This document shows, in pieces, positions 41,101 to 47,818 of a stretch of 56,255 bases of DNA. Under the pieces are notes generated by a model that did no database searches, was not told the DNA's origin, and saw only the letters and a program-made list of their open reading frames with translations. This stretch comes from Candidatus Poribacteria bacterium (GTDB taxonomy: Bacteria; Poribacteria; WGA-4E; WGA-3G): positions 1-56,255 of the forward strand of contig JAGWBV010000032.1 of assembly GCA_021295715.1 (NCBI GenBank), given 5' to 3'. Positions within the stretch are counted from its first letter, which is position 1. The number at the start of each line of letters is the position of its first letter. The translations under genes were made by a program, and so were the position numbers.

Positions 41101-41925
41101 AATATCCGCGGCATAATTTTCGGGAAGTCGTAAACGGATGCTACCGCCTTGTGCGGTTATATCCATCGGTGTGGCAACAGGGTCAAGGACCACCAGTCCA
41201 ATTGAGCCATTCTGGGTCTCCAACTTGTTTTCTCCGTGGGTCAACAAAATTTTTCCGTCAATGTTGCCCTTGGTGACACGGATGTTATAATTGCCTAAGG
41301 TTTCATTTAAATGGATGTTCCCCGTCTCCGTTGAGGCTTCTATCTTTCCACGGATACGCTGAAGAGATATATCTCCGGTTTTGGCATAGAGCTTAACAGA
41401 AACATCCGGTGGCGTTTTGATTGTACATTTCAGTTGGAGTCCATCATAGCGCACTTCTTGTAATGCTATCGTGTTGGAAAGCGAGTTCGGCTGTGTTTCA
41501 GCGGACGTGTCCGGTAGTTGTATCCTTAACTGGAGTGTGTCATTGCTTTGCGTTCCTGTAAAGGTGATGTTATCAAGATAGTCTCGGATCAGATCGTCCT
41601 GTTGTGTATTTGTGGTTTCCCGTGCCTGCTTCTCAAGTGTAACGGTGATGACCTCGTCTTCTGTGGCAATCAGTTCGATATTACCCGATATATTCAAGCT
41701 GAGTTCTATATGATAAACATCTGCAAAACTGAAGGTTTTTGTTGACGCTGCCCCCACTATCAATGTCTGGGTTTCACGAATTGAATCGTTGACGGGTGGA
41801 GGCGGTGTGCTTCCTTCGCCTTCATGATCCGCCGCGTATGTATGCTGGACTGGTAAATTCAGCGTGAGCATGAAAAAATAAAATAGATATGAGTAAGAGA
41901 AAATCGTGCGAGATATGGGCAACAT
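38110..41925 (-). CDS. Chimeric outer-membrane protein: DUF4097-like, CBM9-like and Omp85 domains
   Basis: A 1271-residue exported protein. The signal peptide is FSYSYLFYFFMLTLNLPVQHTYA. Residues about 40-330 are a DUF4097-type beta repeat (GKIEASTETGNIHLNETLGNYNIRVTKGNIDGKILLTHGENKLETQNGSIGL). Residues about 345-560 are a CBM9-like domain (PPTIDGNLSEIAWQSAARLSPF, WEDECIEILIDPNPKTDVYYHLV). Residues about 610-840 contain POTRA-like repeats. The last 370 are an Omp85 barrel ending in IIILRLDRMF. Between the POTRAs (about residues 680-730) lies a low-complexity segment encoded by an inserted repeat. ATG 41925 has AAGGA upstream; a GTG at 42006 with a promoter 7 nt before it is the alternative. 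I have not seen this architecture described. Confidence 0.75.
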   Translation of the reverse strand: MLPISRTIFSYSYLFYFFMLTLNLPVQHTYAADHEGEGSTPPPPVNDSIRETQTLIVGAASTKTFSFADVYHIELSLNISGNIELIATEDEVITVTLEKQARETTNTQQDDLIRDYLDNITFTGTQSNDTLQLRIQLPDTSAETQPNSLSNTIALQEVRYDGLQLKCTIKTPPDVSVKLYAKTGDISLQRIRGKIEASTETGNIHLNETLGNYNIRVTKGNIDGKILLTHGENKLETQNGSIGLVVLDPVATPMDITAQGGSIRLRLPENYAADIELESEKQQIVVNLPAQFDDETGLTIINDGGPLFRLKATNAISLLPRSTSGGNTSADAETDLTIDFAQPVPHAAEPPTIDGNLSEIAWQSAARLSPFQNPDGTDVPSNSTETFLLWDTENFYVGVKAYMSDSLLPYISQTQHDSPIWEDECIEILIDPNPKTDVYYHLVINPIRAYFDQQVNTPGEPSFQFAPHDVQLTLNRKTMQTAFKADSAWDSNAKVGSQINATFWSLEIALPRKMLEPSPKMDPQSTLSFENKWLFNIHRKMHSSNIASLIPATSREYSYWLPIYDTERPWWPHSPQEYTGPLAGRYGSAMGLLEFITLPLASTDFASETKIRVATLEIKGNTTIPTEVVQQSLPIQPEDVITSPQLSWLIAELREQDWFQDVRLETRQVERDSEEANSGQQSAVSNQQETGMEERKGGRLEDEEGDPTFPSSNLPTDSVPSVSLHIRVTEAPVLFAQQIKIEGNRSFPSRFIKEWFHLESGYFAATIVRLKQRLIADFYVNRGYEFATVTHRLDNDVLEFSIDEGTLHEIRFTGNSRIPRAELLSALNLSTGNSDGVGDSQAPEIYHHALGQSKINGMRRELSKNSEHFKSVRNWHVQREGGKNVMIVDIEEQPFARPGGFPILQFNRVHGLMLGAGGTLSTRLTGKEQVFGSISRGFSSKIWNYHAGIEKGFFKRQMLKFGGSFYKLTDVSSNLYLHQGNASLSASYYGSAFQDYYQRQGSQGWITYAPSEWSYLRLEFTGERHDNLSKSTDWSYLNRNLIKRGNSRINRGQLRSLSLVYAFDTRDHRSTTTRHFHTLFSANERTRRGWRGHFAVEIAGNSFGGDHAFNFYRFELTRYTPLSGSHHLNIRIAGDFSDAPLPRQRLLHLGGGNTVRGHDSNVFAGDNRLLLNLEYRLIKETIPNEQDGVLGWTLSCFLDAGSIWWYDDAPFSDFENFMTRLKTSVGIGCSVFWDPFGNPPPWSLALEVAEPLNSSFSLRNPIIILRLDRMF
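39768..39902. repeat. Composite repeat inserted in frame in the Omp85 chimera
   Basis: GGTTGGAAGGTTGGAAGAAG at the left and TTGCTGATTGCTGACCGCTG at the right. The same bipartite element, with TTGGAAGG units then CTTCTTCCAGTTCC and heptanucleotide units, lies in the unrelated GT39 gene at 44715-44868. Confidence 0.65.
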
Positions 41926-42013
41926 TCCGGGGAGGTTCCTTTTAATCCGGGATATATGACAATGCAATATCGGTTTGTAAACCCTGACTACAGAATTGCT
42001 TGACACATTTTAA

Positions 42014-42042
42014 ATAATACAGTATACTTATTAGAAAGTCAA
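42014..42042 (-). promoter_or_regulatory. Sigma70-type promoter of the Omp85 chimera gene
   Basis: On the minus strand TTGACT (42042-42037), 17 bp, TATTAT (42019-42014). A GTG begins 7 nt after the box (42006), again at leaderless distance. The ATG at 41925, with its own ribosome binding site, is 80 nt downstream. Confidence 0.6.
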
Positions 42043-42151
42043 GCAGTTTTTTCGTATCCTTTATCGCTAACGCAGCGTTTCCAAAACAAAGCGATCAGAG
42101 GTAATATTTGTAACGAAATGGAAGAAAAAACGTTGCGTATAGGAGAGGATG

Positions 42152-43204
42152 ATGAGCGAACCCCTTAAAGAAGCAACAGAGTATTGTTTCTCTTTCGGAC
42201 CCTGGAACATACACGAGGGAATAGACCCTTTTGGACCCCCTGTTCGGGAGGCGTTCAGTTTCGATGAAAAAGTTGGGTTTTATCGCGATCTCGGTTTTGT
42301 TGGAATCCAATTTCACGACGATGATATTGTGCCGGATATTGACGAGAAAACACACGCACAACTGATAGCACAGACAAAAGCCGTCAAAAGACAGATCGAC
42401 AACCATGGTTTAACAGCAGAGGTGGTGGCACCGCGATTGTGGGAATCTCCACAGACTATCGATGGAGCTTACACTTCTAATTCTGCAAAAGAAAGACGCT
42501 ACGCACTGGAACGTTCAAAACGGTGTGTTGATATTGCTAACGAGGTAGGGTGTAAAAATCTCGTGTTGTGGCTTGCCCGGGAAGGCACATACATCCGGGA
42601 AACGAAAGACGCAGCAGCCGCAGTTGGACAAATTTTAGAAGCAATTAACGCGTTACTCGAATACGATCCAGAAATCCGAATCCTTATAGAACCAAAACCC
42701 AATGAACCGATGGACATCGCATATATTCCGACCATCGGACACGCTATTGGTTTAGCCTATGCCAGTGATGCACCGGAGCGCGTTGGCGGGTTAATCGAAA
42801 GTGCACACGCAATTCTCGCAGGTTTGGAACCCTCCGATGAGATGGGATATGCTCTCCATCATCAGAAACTTTGGAGCGTCCATCTCAACGATCAGAATGG
42901 GTTAAAATTCGATCAAGATAAAGCGTTCGGTTCCGTTAATTTGCGCCGTGCGTTTAATCAGGTACGGGTACTTGAAGAAAACGGATACGGTAGAAACGGT
43001 GAATTCATTGGATTAGATGTGAAGGTCATGCGGACACAACCACGGGACATCTCAACAAAACACTTATTGAGCAGTCGCAGAACCTTCCTGAATCTACTTG
43101 AGAAGGTCCGCACGTTTGACAAAAAGGTCGAACAGGAATTTATCGCAGCCCGAGACTATGAAGGTTTGGACTTCTACATCCTTGAACACCTTCTTGGAGC
43201 ATAA
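42152..43204 (+). CDS. Xylose isomerase family protein
   Basis: A 350-residue homologue of class I xylose isomerase. The catalytic pair is seen in FHDDDIVP (H55, D58). The metal site has E180 and K182 in LIEPKPNEP. The C-terminal LNDQNGLKFDQDKAFGSVNLRRAF corresponds to the segment with the second metal ligands. Isomerases of this type interconvert aldoses and ketoses, with D-xylose or a related sugar the likely substrate. It is somewhat shorter than typical XylA and lacks the C-terminal dimerisation extension. AGGAG lies 6 nt before ATG 42152; a preceding ATG at 42149 is less well spaced. It lies upstream of the adenylate kinase gene with an 88-nt gap. Confidence 0.8.
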   Translation: MSEPLKEATEYCFSFGPWNIHEGIDPFGPPVREAFSFDEKVGFYRDLGFVGIQFHDDDIVPDIDEKTHAQLIAQTKAVKRQIDNHGLTAEVVAPRLWESPQTIDGAYTSNSAKERRYALERSKRCVDIANEVGCKNLVLWLAREGTYIRETKDAAAAVGQILEAINALLEYDPEIRILIEPKPNEPMDIAYIPTIGHAIGLAYASDAPERVGGLIESAHAILAGLEPSDEMGYALHHQKLWSVHLNDQNGLKFDQDKAFGSVNLRRAFNQVRVLEENGYGRNGEFIGLDVKVMRTQPRDISTKHLLSSRRTFLNLLEKVRTFDKKVEQEFIAARDYEGLDFYILEHLLGA

Positions 43205-43292
43205 GGTTTATTATAGGCGTGTGTAGGAACGCTGTTGTAAAGCGCGCTAACTCAACGAAGAGGAAGACAGGCGGCAGAGGACGAAAACAGAC

Positions 43293-43943
43293 ATGACAAC
43301 GGATAAAAGCCTTCCACACGAGGCGGATGGACTGTGTTATCAAGCAGTGATACTTGTTGGTCCCCCTGGTGTCGGCAAGGGAACACAAGGGAAAATGCTG
43401 GCACAAATCCCCGGCATTTTCCACGTCTCCAGTGGGGATATGTTCCGCGAACTTGATAGCAATTCCAAATGCGGACAGATATTCCAACAATACGCAGGCA
43501 TCGGTAAATTAGTCCCAGATCACATTACAATCAAAATCTGGCAAGACTACATGGCGGCAAAAGTCCGCGAGCAGGTTTACGCGCCAGAAAGCGATCTGCT
43601 GATTCTCGATGGCATCCCACGCAACATTGTGCAAGCCGGTCTCATAGCACCTTATATAAAACTTTTTAAGGTAATCTATATGGTCTGTGAGGACCGGGAA
43701 GTGATGTTTAAACGCATCCGAGGACGCTCCCTGAAAGAAAATCGAATCGACGATTCTGAAGAAATTGTCGTTCGCTACCGGTGGGATGTTTACAAACGAG
43801 AAACCGAACCATTGATTGATTACTACCCGCAAGACCTCATTCGAATCATTGATGCCGATACGACTGCAGCGGATGTTCTTCATCAAATCCTCTCAGCCAT
43901 CGTGCCTATCCAAAAGAATTATTTCAAACCTCCCGTTATGTAA
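43293..43943 (+). CDS. Adenylate kinase-type nucleoside monophosphate kinase
   Basis: A 216-residue P-loop kinase. The P-loop is GPPGVGKGTQ (residues 23-32) and the NMP-binding helix region HVSSGDMFRELD follows. ILDGIPRN is the usual DGFPR motif, with Ile for Phe. The LID region (RGRSLKENRIDDSEEIVVRYRWDVYKRETEPLIDYY) is short and lacks zinc cysteines. It converts AMP and ATP to ADP. It has a 12-residue N-terminal extension compared with most Adk proteins and is not next to secY or ribosomal genes, where the housekeeping adk usually sits. It may therefore be a paralogue. Confidence 0.75.
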   Translation: MTTDKSLPHEADGLCYQAVILVGPPGVGKGTQGKMLAQIPGIFHVSSGDMFRELDSNSKCGQIFQQYAGIGKLVPDHITIKIWQDYMAAKVREQVYAPESDLLILDGIPRNIVQAGLIAPYIKLFKVIYMVCEDREVMFKRIRGRSLKENRIDDSEEIVVRYRWDVYKRETEPLIDYYPQDLIRIIDADTTAADVLHQILSAIVPIQKNYFKPPVM

Positions 43944-43977
43944 GCAATCACGCGAAATCCCACTTCTATTTTCCCAT

Positions 43978-45789
43978 TCACGGCATTATTGCATCGAGAC
44001 GGCGATAGACGCGGAGTTCTGGATGCGCAAGGGCGCGCATCGGAAACGGGGCACCGTTATCGGATATCATTTCGATGCCTAAGAACTTTGGTGCGCATCG
44101 GAATATTTTGTACAACTCATACGGACTTCCGTCCCCTAAAACCTGCGTATAGAACGCAAGTGTCTCCGCTAATTCAATCTCGCTGAGAGGGTACCAGTCC
44201 TCATCTCGATAACGTTGAGGCGCTTTTTCGTATTTGCGGAACACTTCATAATCCGGCATAACGATAAGTACCCATTTTACCTTTTCATCTGTCACACTGA
44301 AGTCTAACGCAGGGAGAAGCCAGTCGAATAGGATCTCTGGCGCGACAGCAACAGGTTCCTCTGGCGGAATGTGCGTGGTTATCCAGTTCGATGCTGCAAT
44401 CTTCGTTGGCTGCGAGAGCAGGATGGAGGCAAACGAGAGGGTATAAACCAATGAGTAAAGCACTACAACACCCCCCACGACTGTTCCAAACCATTTCCCA
44501 AATGTATTAAGCTCTTCAGTGGAACATGGAAAATTCACGCGCGCGCGCGGGTGTCCCAACGCTAACAGAGTTGCCACAATGCTCGGAAAACGTGTGAGCG
44601 TGGCAGCTCCCAGGACAGTGAGTGCCGGATAGAGTATCAGGAGGTGGCGGGCGAACTTAACTTTATGTATCCCGATAAATAGGAGATACGGAATGATGAA
44701 AGATAGTAAGAGGATGGATTGGAAGGTTGGAAGACTGGAAGATTCTTGGTTGGAAGGTTGGAAGGTTGAATGGTTGGGATCCCCATCCTTTCCTTCTTCC
44801 CTTCTTCCAGTTCCTTGCTGACTGCTATTCTTTCCCACTGCCGATTGCCGATTGCCGACCGCTTTAAGCGACACGAGCGCACACAAAACCCCCAAACTGA
44901 CGAGGAGCGCAAGCGGTAGACCCATGCCCCATTTCAAGAGCGTCCAGAGATAGGTAAGCCGATGTAGCAATCCAGAGTCCGCTGTAGCGATGAGACCGAA
45001 GTGTCCATGGTGATAATGAGTGGCTTCATACCAGAAATCCTCAAAGAAGAGATGCCACTCTGGTGAAATCAGGTCGATGAGCCAATAAGGGCAGAGGAGT
45101 GTAAAGGTTAATACGGAAATACCAATGGTTGTTGCGAATTTTTTATAAAATCCCTCACTCCTAATGAAGACCAACAAAGAGAAACCTACAAAGACGGTTG
45201 TAAATTTGACGGCGAAACCGGTTCCCGCGATGACACCGAGCCATACCGCAGTTTGAAATGTAGGCGCGACTGAAGAAGATCGCACACGTATCACGAGATA
45301 GAGAAACAAAGTCACACAGAAAGTCGCGGGGATGTCAACAAGTGCAAAACGCGATTCATTCGTGGCATGTAACATCGCGACAGCGAGCAATCCTACGGCA
45401 ATCTGACCTATACGTTTATTGTAACAGTGAACGCCAATGCGATAGGTGAACCAAAGTGTTGCCGTGGATAGCAGAACGTTGATACAGCGTGCCAGTAGGA
45501 TTACGTGGGCTTCCGTTAGCTGCAAACCGACAAGCGACAGTAATTTACCTATCCCAGCAATACTGTAAAACCATGCTGTTCCGGGCCAGTTATAGATTTG
45601 AGGTGGAGCTGTGAAGTGGATAAGGTTCAGCACATCTCGTGCGATGAGCACTTCACGTGGGTCAGGAGAATCAGGTAAGCCGATGTTTATCCCGATAAGT
45701 CGGAAACCGAAGCCGCTGATGAGGATCGCAGGTATAACAAAACGACTCGGGGAACGGAAATAGTTTGTCACCGCGAGAGGCACTCTCAT
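43978..45789 (-). CDS. Glycosyltransferase family 39-like (PMT-type) membrane protein
   Basis: A 603-residue protein with about 11 membrane segments. The first luminal loop holds the acidic PDSPDPREVLIARD motif, and TAWFYSIAGIGKLL and NESRFALVDIPATFCVTLFLYLV follow, as in ArnT/PMT-type transferases that use lipid-linked sugars. The C-terminal third is soluble (PEEPVAVAPEILFDWLLPAL...). Residues about 307-358 (GNRQSAVGKNSSQQGTGRRE...) are encoded by a composite repeat and form a hydrophilic linker between two membrane helices. The ATG follows the stop of the GNAT gene by 2 nt, so it is part of the same transcript. Confidence 0.75.
   Translation of the reverse strand: MRVPLAVTNYFRSPSRFVIPAILISGFGFRLIGINIGLPDSPDPREVLIARDVLNLIHFTAPPQIYNWPGTAWFYSIAGIGKLLSLVGLQLTEAHVILLARCINVLLSTATLWFTYRIGVHCYNKRIGQIAVGLLAVAMLHATNESRFALVDIPATFCVTLFLYLVIRVRSSSVAPTFQTAVWLGVIAGTGFAVKFTTVFVGFSLLVFIRSEGFYKKFATTIGISVLTFTLLCPYWLIDLISPEWHLFFEDFWYEATHYHHGHFGLIATADSGLLHRLTYLWTLLKWGMGLPLALLVSLGVLCALVSLKAVGNRQSAVGKNSSQQGTGRREEGKDGDPNHSTFQPSNQESSSLPTFQSILLLSFIIPYLLFIGIHKVKFARHLLILYPALTVLGAATLTRFPSIVATLLALGHPRARVNFPCSTEELNTFGKWFGTVVGGVVVLYSLVYTLSFASILLSQPTKIAASNWITTHIPPEEPVAVAPEILFDWLLPALDFSVTDEKVKWVLIVMPDYEVFRKYEKAPQRYRDEDWYPLSEIELAETLAFYTQVLGDGSPYELYKIFRCAPKFLGIEMISDNGAPFPMRALAHPELRVYRRLDAIMP
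44715..44868. repeat. Composite repeat inserted in frame in the GT39 gene
   Basis: GGATTGGAAGGTTGGAAGAC units at the left, CTTCTTCCAGTTCC in the middle, and CCGATTGCCGATTGCCGACC at the right. It shares its layout with 39768-39902. It leaves the frame open in the minus direction. Confidence 0.65.
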
Positions 45790-45791
45790 GT

Positions 45792-46319
45792 TTAGAAAAG
45801 ATCCAGTTTTTCAAAAATACCGCGCCACCGTAGCAGATGGTTTTCACCAGCATAAACAGGAACAAACCCTAAGTTGAGATAATTTTTGATTGCTGGGAGT
45901 CGAAAATCGTCTGTGTCTAACATTACGGGTGCCACACGTTGCGCTTTGAAATAGTGTAGGAGATACACCGTTAGCCATTTGCCGAGTTTATGACCCGTGT
46001 GTTCTGGAAGCACTGCGAGCATGTCAATGTAGCCAATCGGTTTGCCGCGAAGAGATTCCTTCCACGCACACGCTGTCCCGATAGGAACCTCTTTGTGAAT
46101 AGCGAAACAGAAGCCATCTGGATCAAAATTCGGTTGGCTAATAACGTTAGCGTAGGTATCTTGAGCGGTTCGTCCCTGGTCTACGAAGGCTCTGTCCATG
46201 ATTCGCGCCCAGTGTGCTTCGTCTCCTTGTCGGTAGGTGCGGATATAATACCCGTCAGGACACTGGAGCGTCGGTAAATTTTCCAAACCGTGGCGAGCCA
46301 TTTTAAGTTGATCTTCCAT
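45792..46319 (-). CDS. GNAT family N-acetyltransferase
   Basis: A 175-residue GCN5-related acetyltransferase. MLAVLPEHTGHKLGKWLTVYLLHYF is the acetyl-CoA-binding region (motif A, R/Q-x-x-G-x-G/A replaced by HTGHKLG). FVPVYAGENHLLRW is the C-terminal motif B region. It is about 45% alike by eye to the neighbouring GNAT at 46326, so the two arose by tandem duplication. The acceptor is unknown. Its start lies 6 nt after the stop of the other GNAT, and it is followed by the GT39 gene 2 nt further on. Confidence 0.75.
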   Translation of the reverse strand: MEDQLKMARHGLENLPTLQCPDGYYIRTYRQGDEAHWARIMDRAFVDQGRTAQDTYANVISQPNFDPDGFCFAIHKEVPIGTACAWKESLRGKPIGYIDMLAVLPEHTGHKLGKWLTVYLLHYFKAQRVAPVMLDTDDFRLPAIKNYLNLGFVPVYAGENHLLRWRGIFEKLDLF

Positions 46320-46325
46320 TCTCTA

Positions 46326-46922
46326 TTAAATTGAGACTTTCGCCCATAAATCCTTTGGAAATGTTTCGCTAACGTTCTCGATTTGCGTTGACATAGAGGG
46401 CAGTCCCAATTTCTCAAAAATCTTTTGCCATCGTTCAGGCTGCCCCTCTTCAACGTAAACAGGTATAAACCCTAAATTCAGATAAGTCTTGACAGCAGGA
46501 ACACGGAAATCGTCGGTATCCAGCATTGAGCATTTGAATCCATTGTCGCGGAAGTAGGTGAGAACAGCGAGCGAGACCCATTTTCCGAGTTTGTGTCCGG
46601 TGTGTTCACCGACAACACCTACCATGTGCACATATCCGACATCCTTCTCATCTACAGATTGCCGCCACGCACAAGCCGTTCCAACAGGAATATCCTGATG
46701 TGTTGCGAAATAGAGTCCTTCAGGAATGAACACATCTCTGCTGGTAATCTCATTCTTTGTATCTTGGGCAGTGCGTTTCCTGCCGCCAAACGAGTCGCTA
46801 ATGATATGTGCCCAATGCACCTCATCCCCCTCACGATAGGTTCGCATGCTGTAGCCTGACGGGAGTTGCAGTTCAGGTAAATTTTCTAAATTGGGACGTA
46901 CCATTCTGAGTTGTCGTGCCAT
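46326..46922 (-). CDS. GNAT family N-acetyltransferase (paralogue)
   Basis: A 198-residue acetyltransferase, paralogous to the next gene: both have ENLP(E/T)LQ, GY.(M/I)RTYR.GDE.HWA near the start and GEHTGHKLGKW/PEHTGHKLGKW in motif A, then LDTDDFR.PA.K.YLNLGF.PVY. The shared LDTDDFR segment is in the position of the acceptor site. It is the first gene of a three-gene minus-strand operon with the second GNAT and GT39. The ATG lies 12 nt after the AAGG of leader repeat copy 12. Confidence 0.75.
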   Translation of the reverse strand: MARQLRMVRPNLENLPELQLPSGYSMRTYREGDEVHWAHIISDSFGGRKRTAQDTKNEITSRDVFIPEGLYFATHQDIPVGTACAWRQSVDEKDVGYVHMVGVVGEHTGHKLGKWVSLAVLTYFRDNGFKCSMLDTDDFRVPAVKTYLNLGFIPVYVEEGQPERWQKIFEKLGLPSMSTQIENVSETFPKDLWAKVSI

Positions 46923-47100
46923 TTTTTAATTTTACCTTGCGGTTCGGTCAGGTGGGTTTTGAAGAATAACGTGCCTTTCCGTATATCCGCCTGCGTGTTT
47001 TTGCAATGTAATACAAGGAATGGAAATGTAATACAAGGAACGGATTTAGTCTCTCCCCAGACTAAATCCGGTATTTCTGCGTATTGTTGCAGGCTACGGT
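46923..47100 (-). repeat. 5'-leader repeat element, copy 12, with insertion in the hairpin loop
   Basis: The minus strand has TAGCCTGCAACA, then about 85 nt of insertion, then ACGCAGGCGGATATACGGAA, so GCCTGC and GCAGGC remain at the hairpin base. The insertion holds the perfect inverted repeat GGATTTAGTCT/AGACTAAATCC (47043-47070) and a 19-bp near-repeat (AATGTAATACAAGGAA twice). It ends CCGCAAGG, TAAAATTAAAAA, ATG. The remaining 47101-47275 holds the aroK promoter and a heptanucleotide-like pair. Confidence 0.65.
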
Positions 47101-47180
47101 TTTTGTATGATATTTCTATGGCAAAAAACGTATCATCGCTTCCGTAATTATACCATACCTCAAAAATTGGTGCAAAACCT

Positions 47181-47208
47181 TTGCATTATTTTTCAAAAGT
47201 GTTATAAT
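47181..47208 (+). promoter_or_regulatory. Promoter of aroK-aroB
   Basis: TTGCAT (47181-47186), 16 bp, TATAAT (47203-47208). The following leader of about 65 nt carries an inverted heptanucleotide pair (TCGGTTGTCGGTTG and CAACTGACAAC) before AGAGGTG and the start. Confidence 0.6.
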
Positions 47209-47275
47209 GATTATCAGGTATCGGTTGTCGGTTGCACATATCCACAACTGACAACTCTTAAGAGGTGAAAATCCG

Positions 47276-47818
47276 GTGCAGCAACCTGTCAAAAGAAAAC
47301 CCAATATTGTGCTTGTCGGTTTTATGGGCACAGGAAAAACTTCTATCGGAAGACGACTTTCCTCGCAACTTCGGATGCGCTATGTGGATACAGATGACGT
47401 TGTTGAGCGGAACAGTGGCAGACGTATCAGTGCCATCTTTGCGGAAGACGGCGAATCTGCTTTTCGGGAGCTTGAGAGCGAAGCCGTTCGTGAGGTTTCG
47501 AAACTGTATAACCACGTTATTTCCACAGGTGGCGGAGTCGTCCTGAAAGAAGCCAATATGATAGAACTAAAGCGAAACGGTATTGTCTTCTGCCTAACAG
47601 CATCGGCGAAGGAGATTTATAGACGGGTTGGACACCAAACACACCGACCGTTGCTCCAAACCCCTGACCCACTCGCGAAGATCCAGTCCATGTTGGCGGA
47701 ACGACAACCCTACTATGTGAAAGCTGATCACGTGATAAGCACAACGGGACGTTCATTCGGTGAAATTATCACTCACATTAAACGGGTGTTTACAAAAAGC
47801 ATTAGGAATTCAAAATGA
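47276..47818 (+). CDS. aroK: Shikimate kinase
   Basis: A 180-residue P-loop kinase phosphorylating shikimate in the chorismate pathway. The P-loop is GFMGTGKTS (residues 15-23). VDTDDVVER (about 36-44) holds the Mg/shikimate-binding Asp, and FRELESEAVREV plus ISTGGGVVLKEAN match the conserved RxxE and GGG motifs. RVGHQTHRPLL is the LID region with Arg. The start is GTG 47276 with AGAGGTG about 9 nt upstream. The stop overlaps the aroB ATG (ATGA), the classic aroK-aroB order. Confidence 0.95.
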   Translation: MQQPVKRKPNIVLVGFMGTGKTSIGRRLSSQLRMRYVDTDDVVERNSGRRISAIFAEDGESAFRELESEAVREVSKLYNHVISTGGGVVLKEANMIELKRNGIVFCLTASAKEIYRRVGHQTHRPLLQTPDPLAKIQSMLAERQPYYVKADHVISTTGRSFGEIITHIKRVFTKSIRNSK

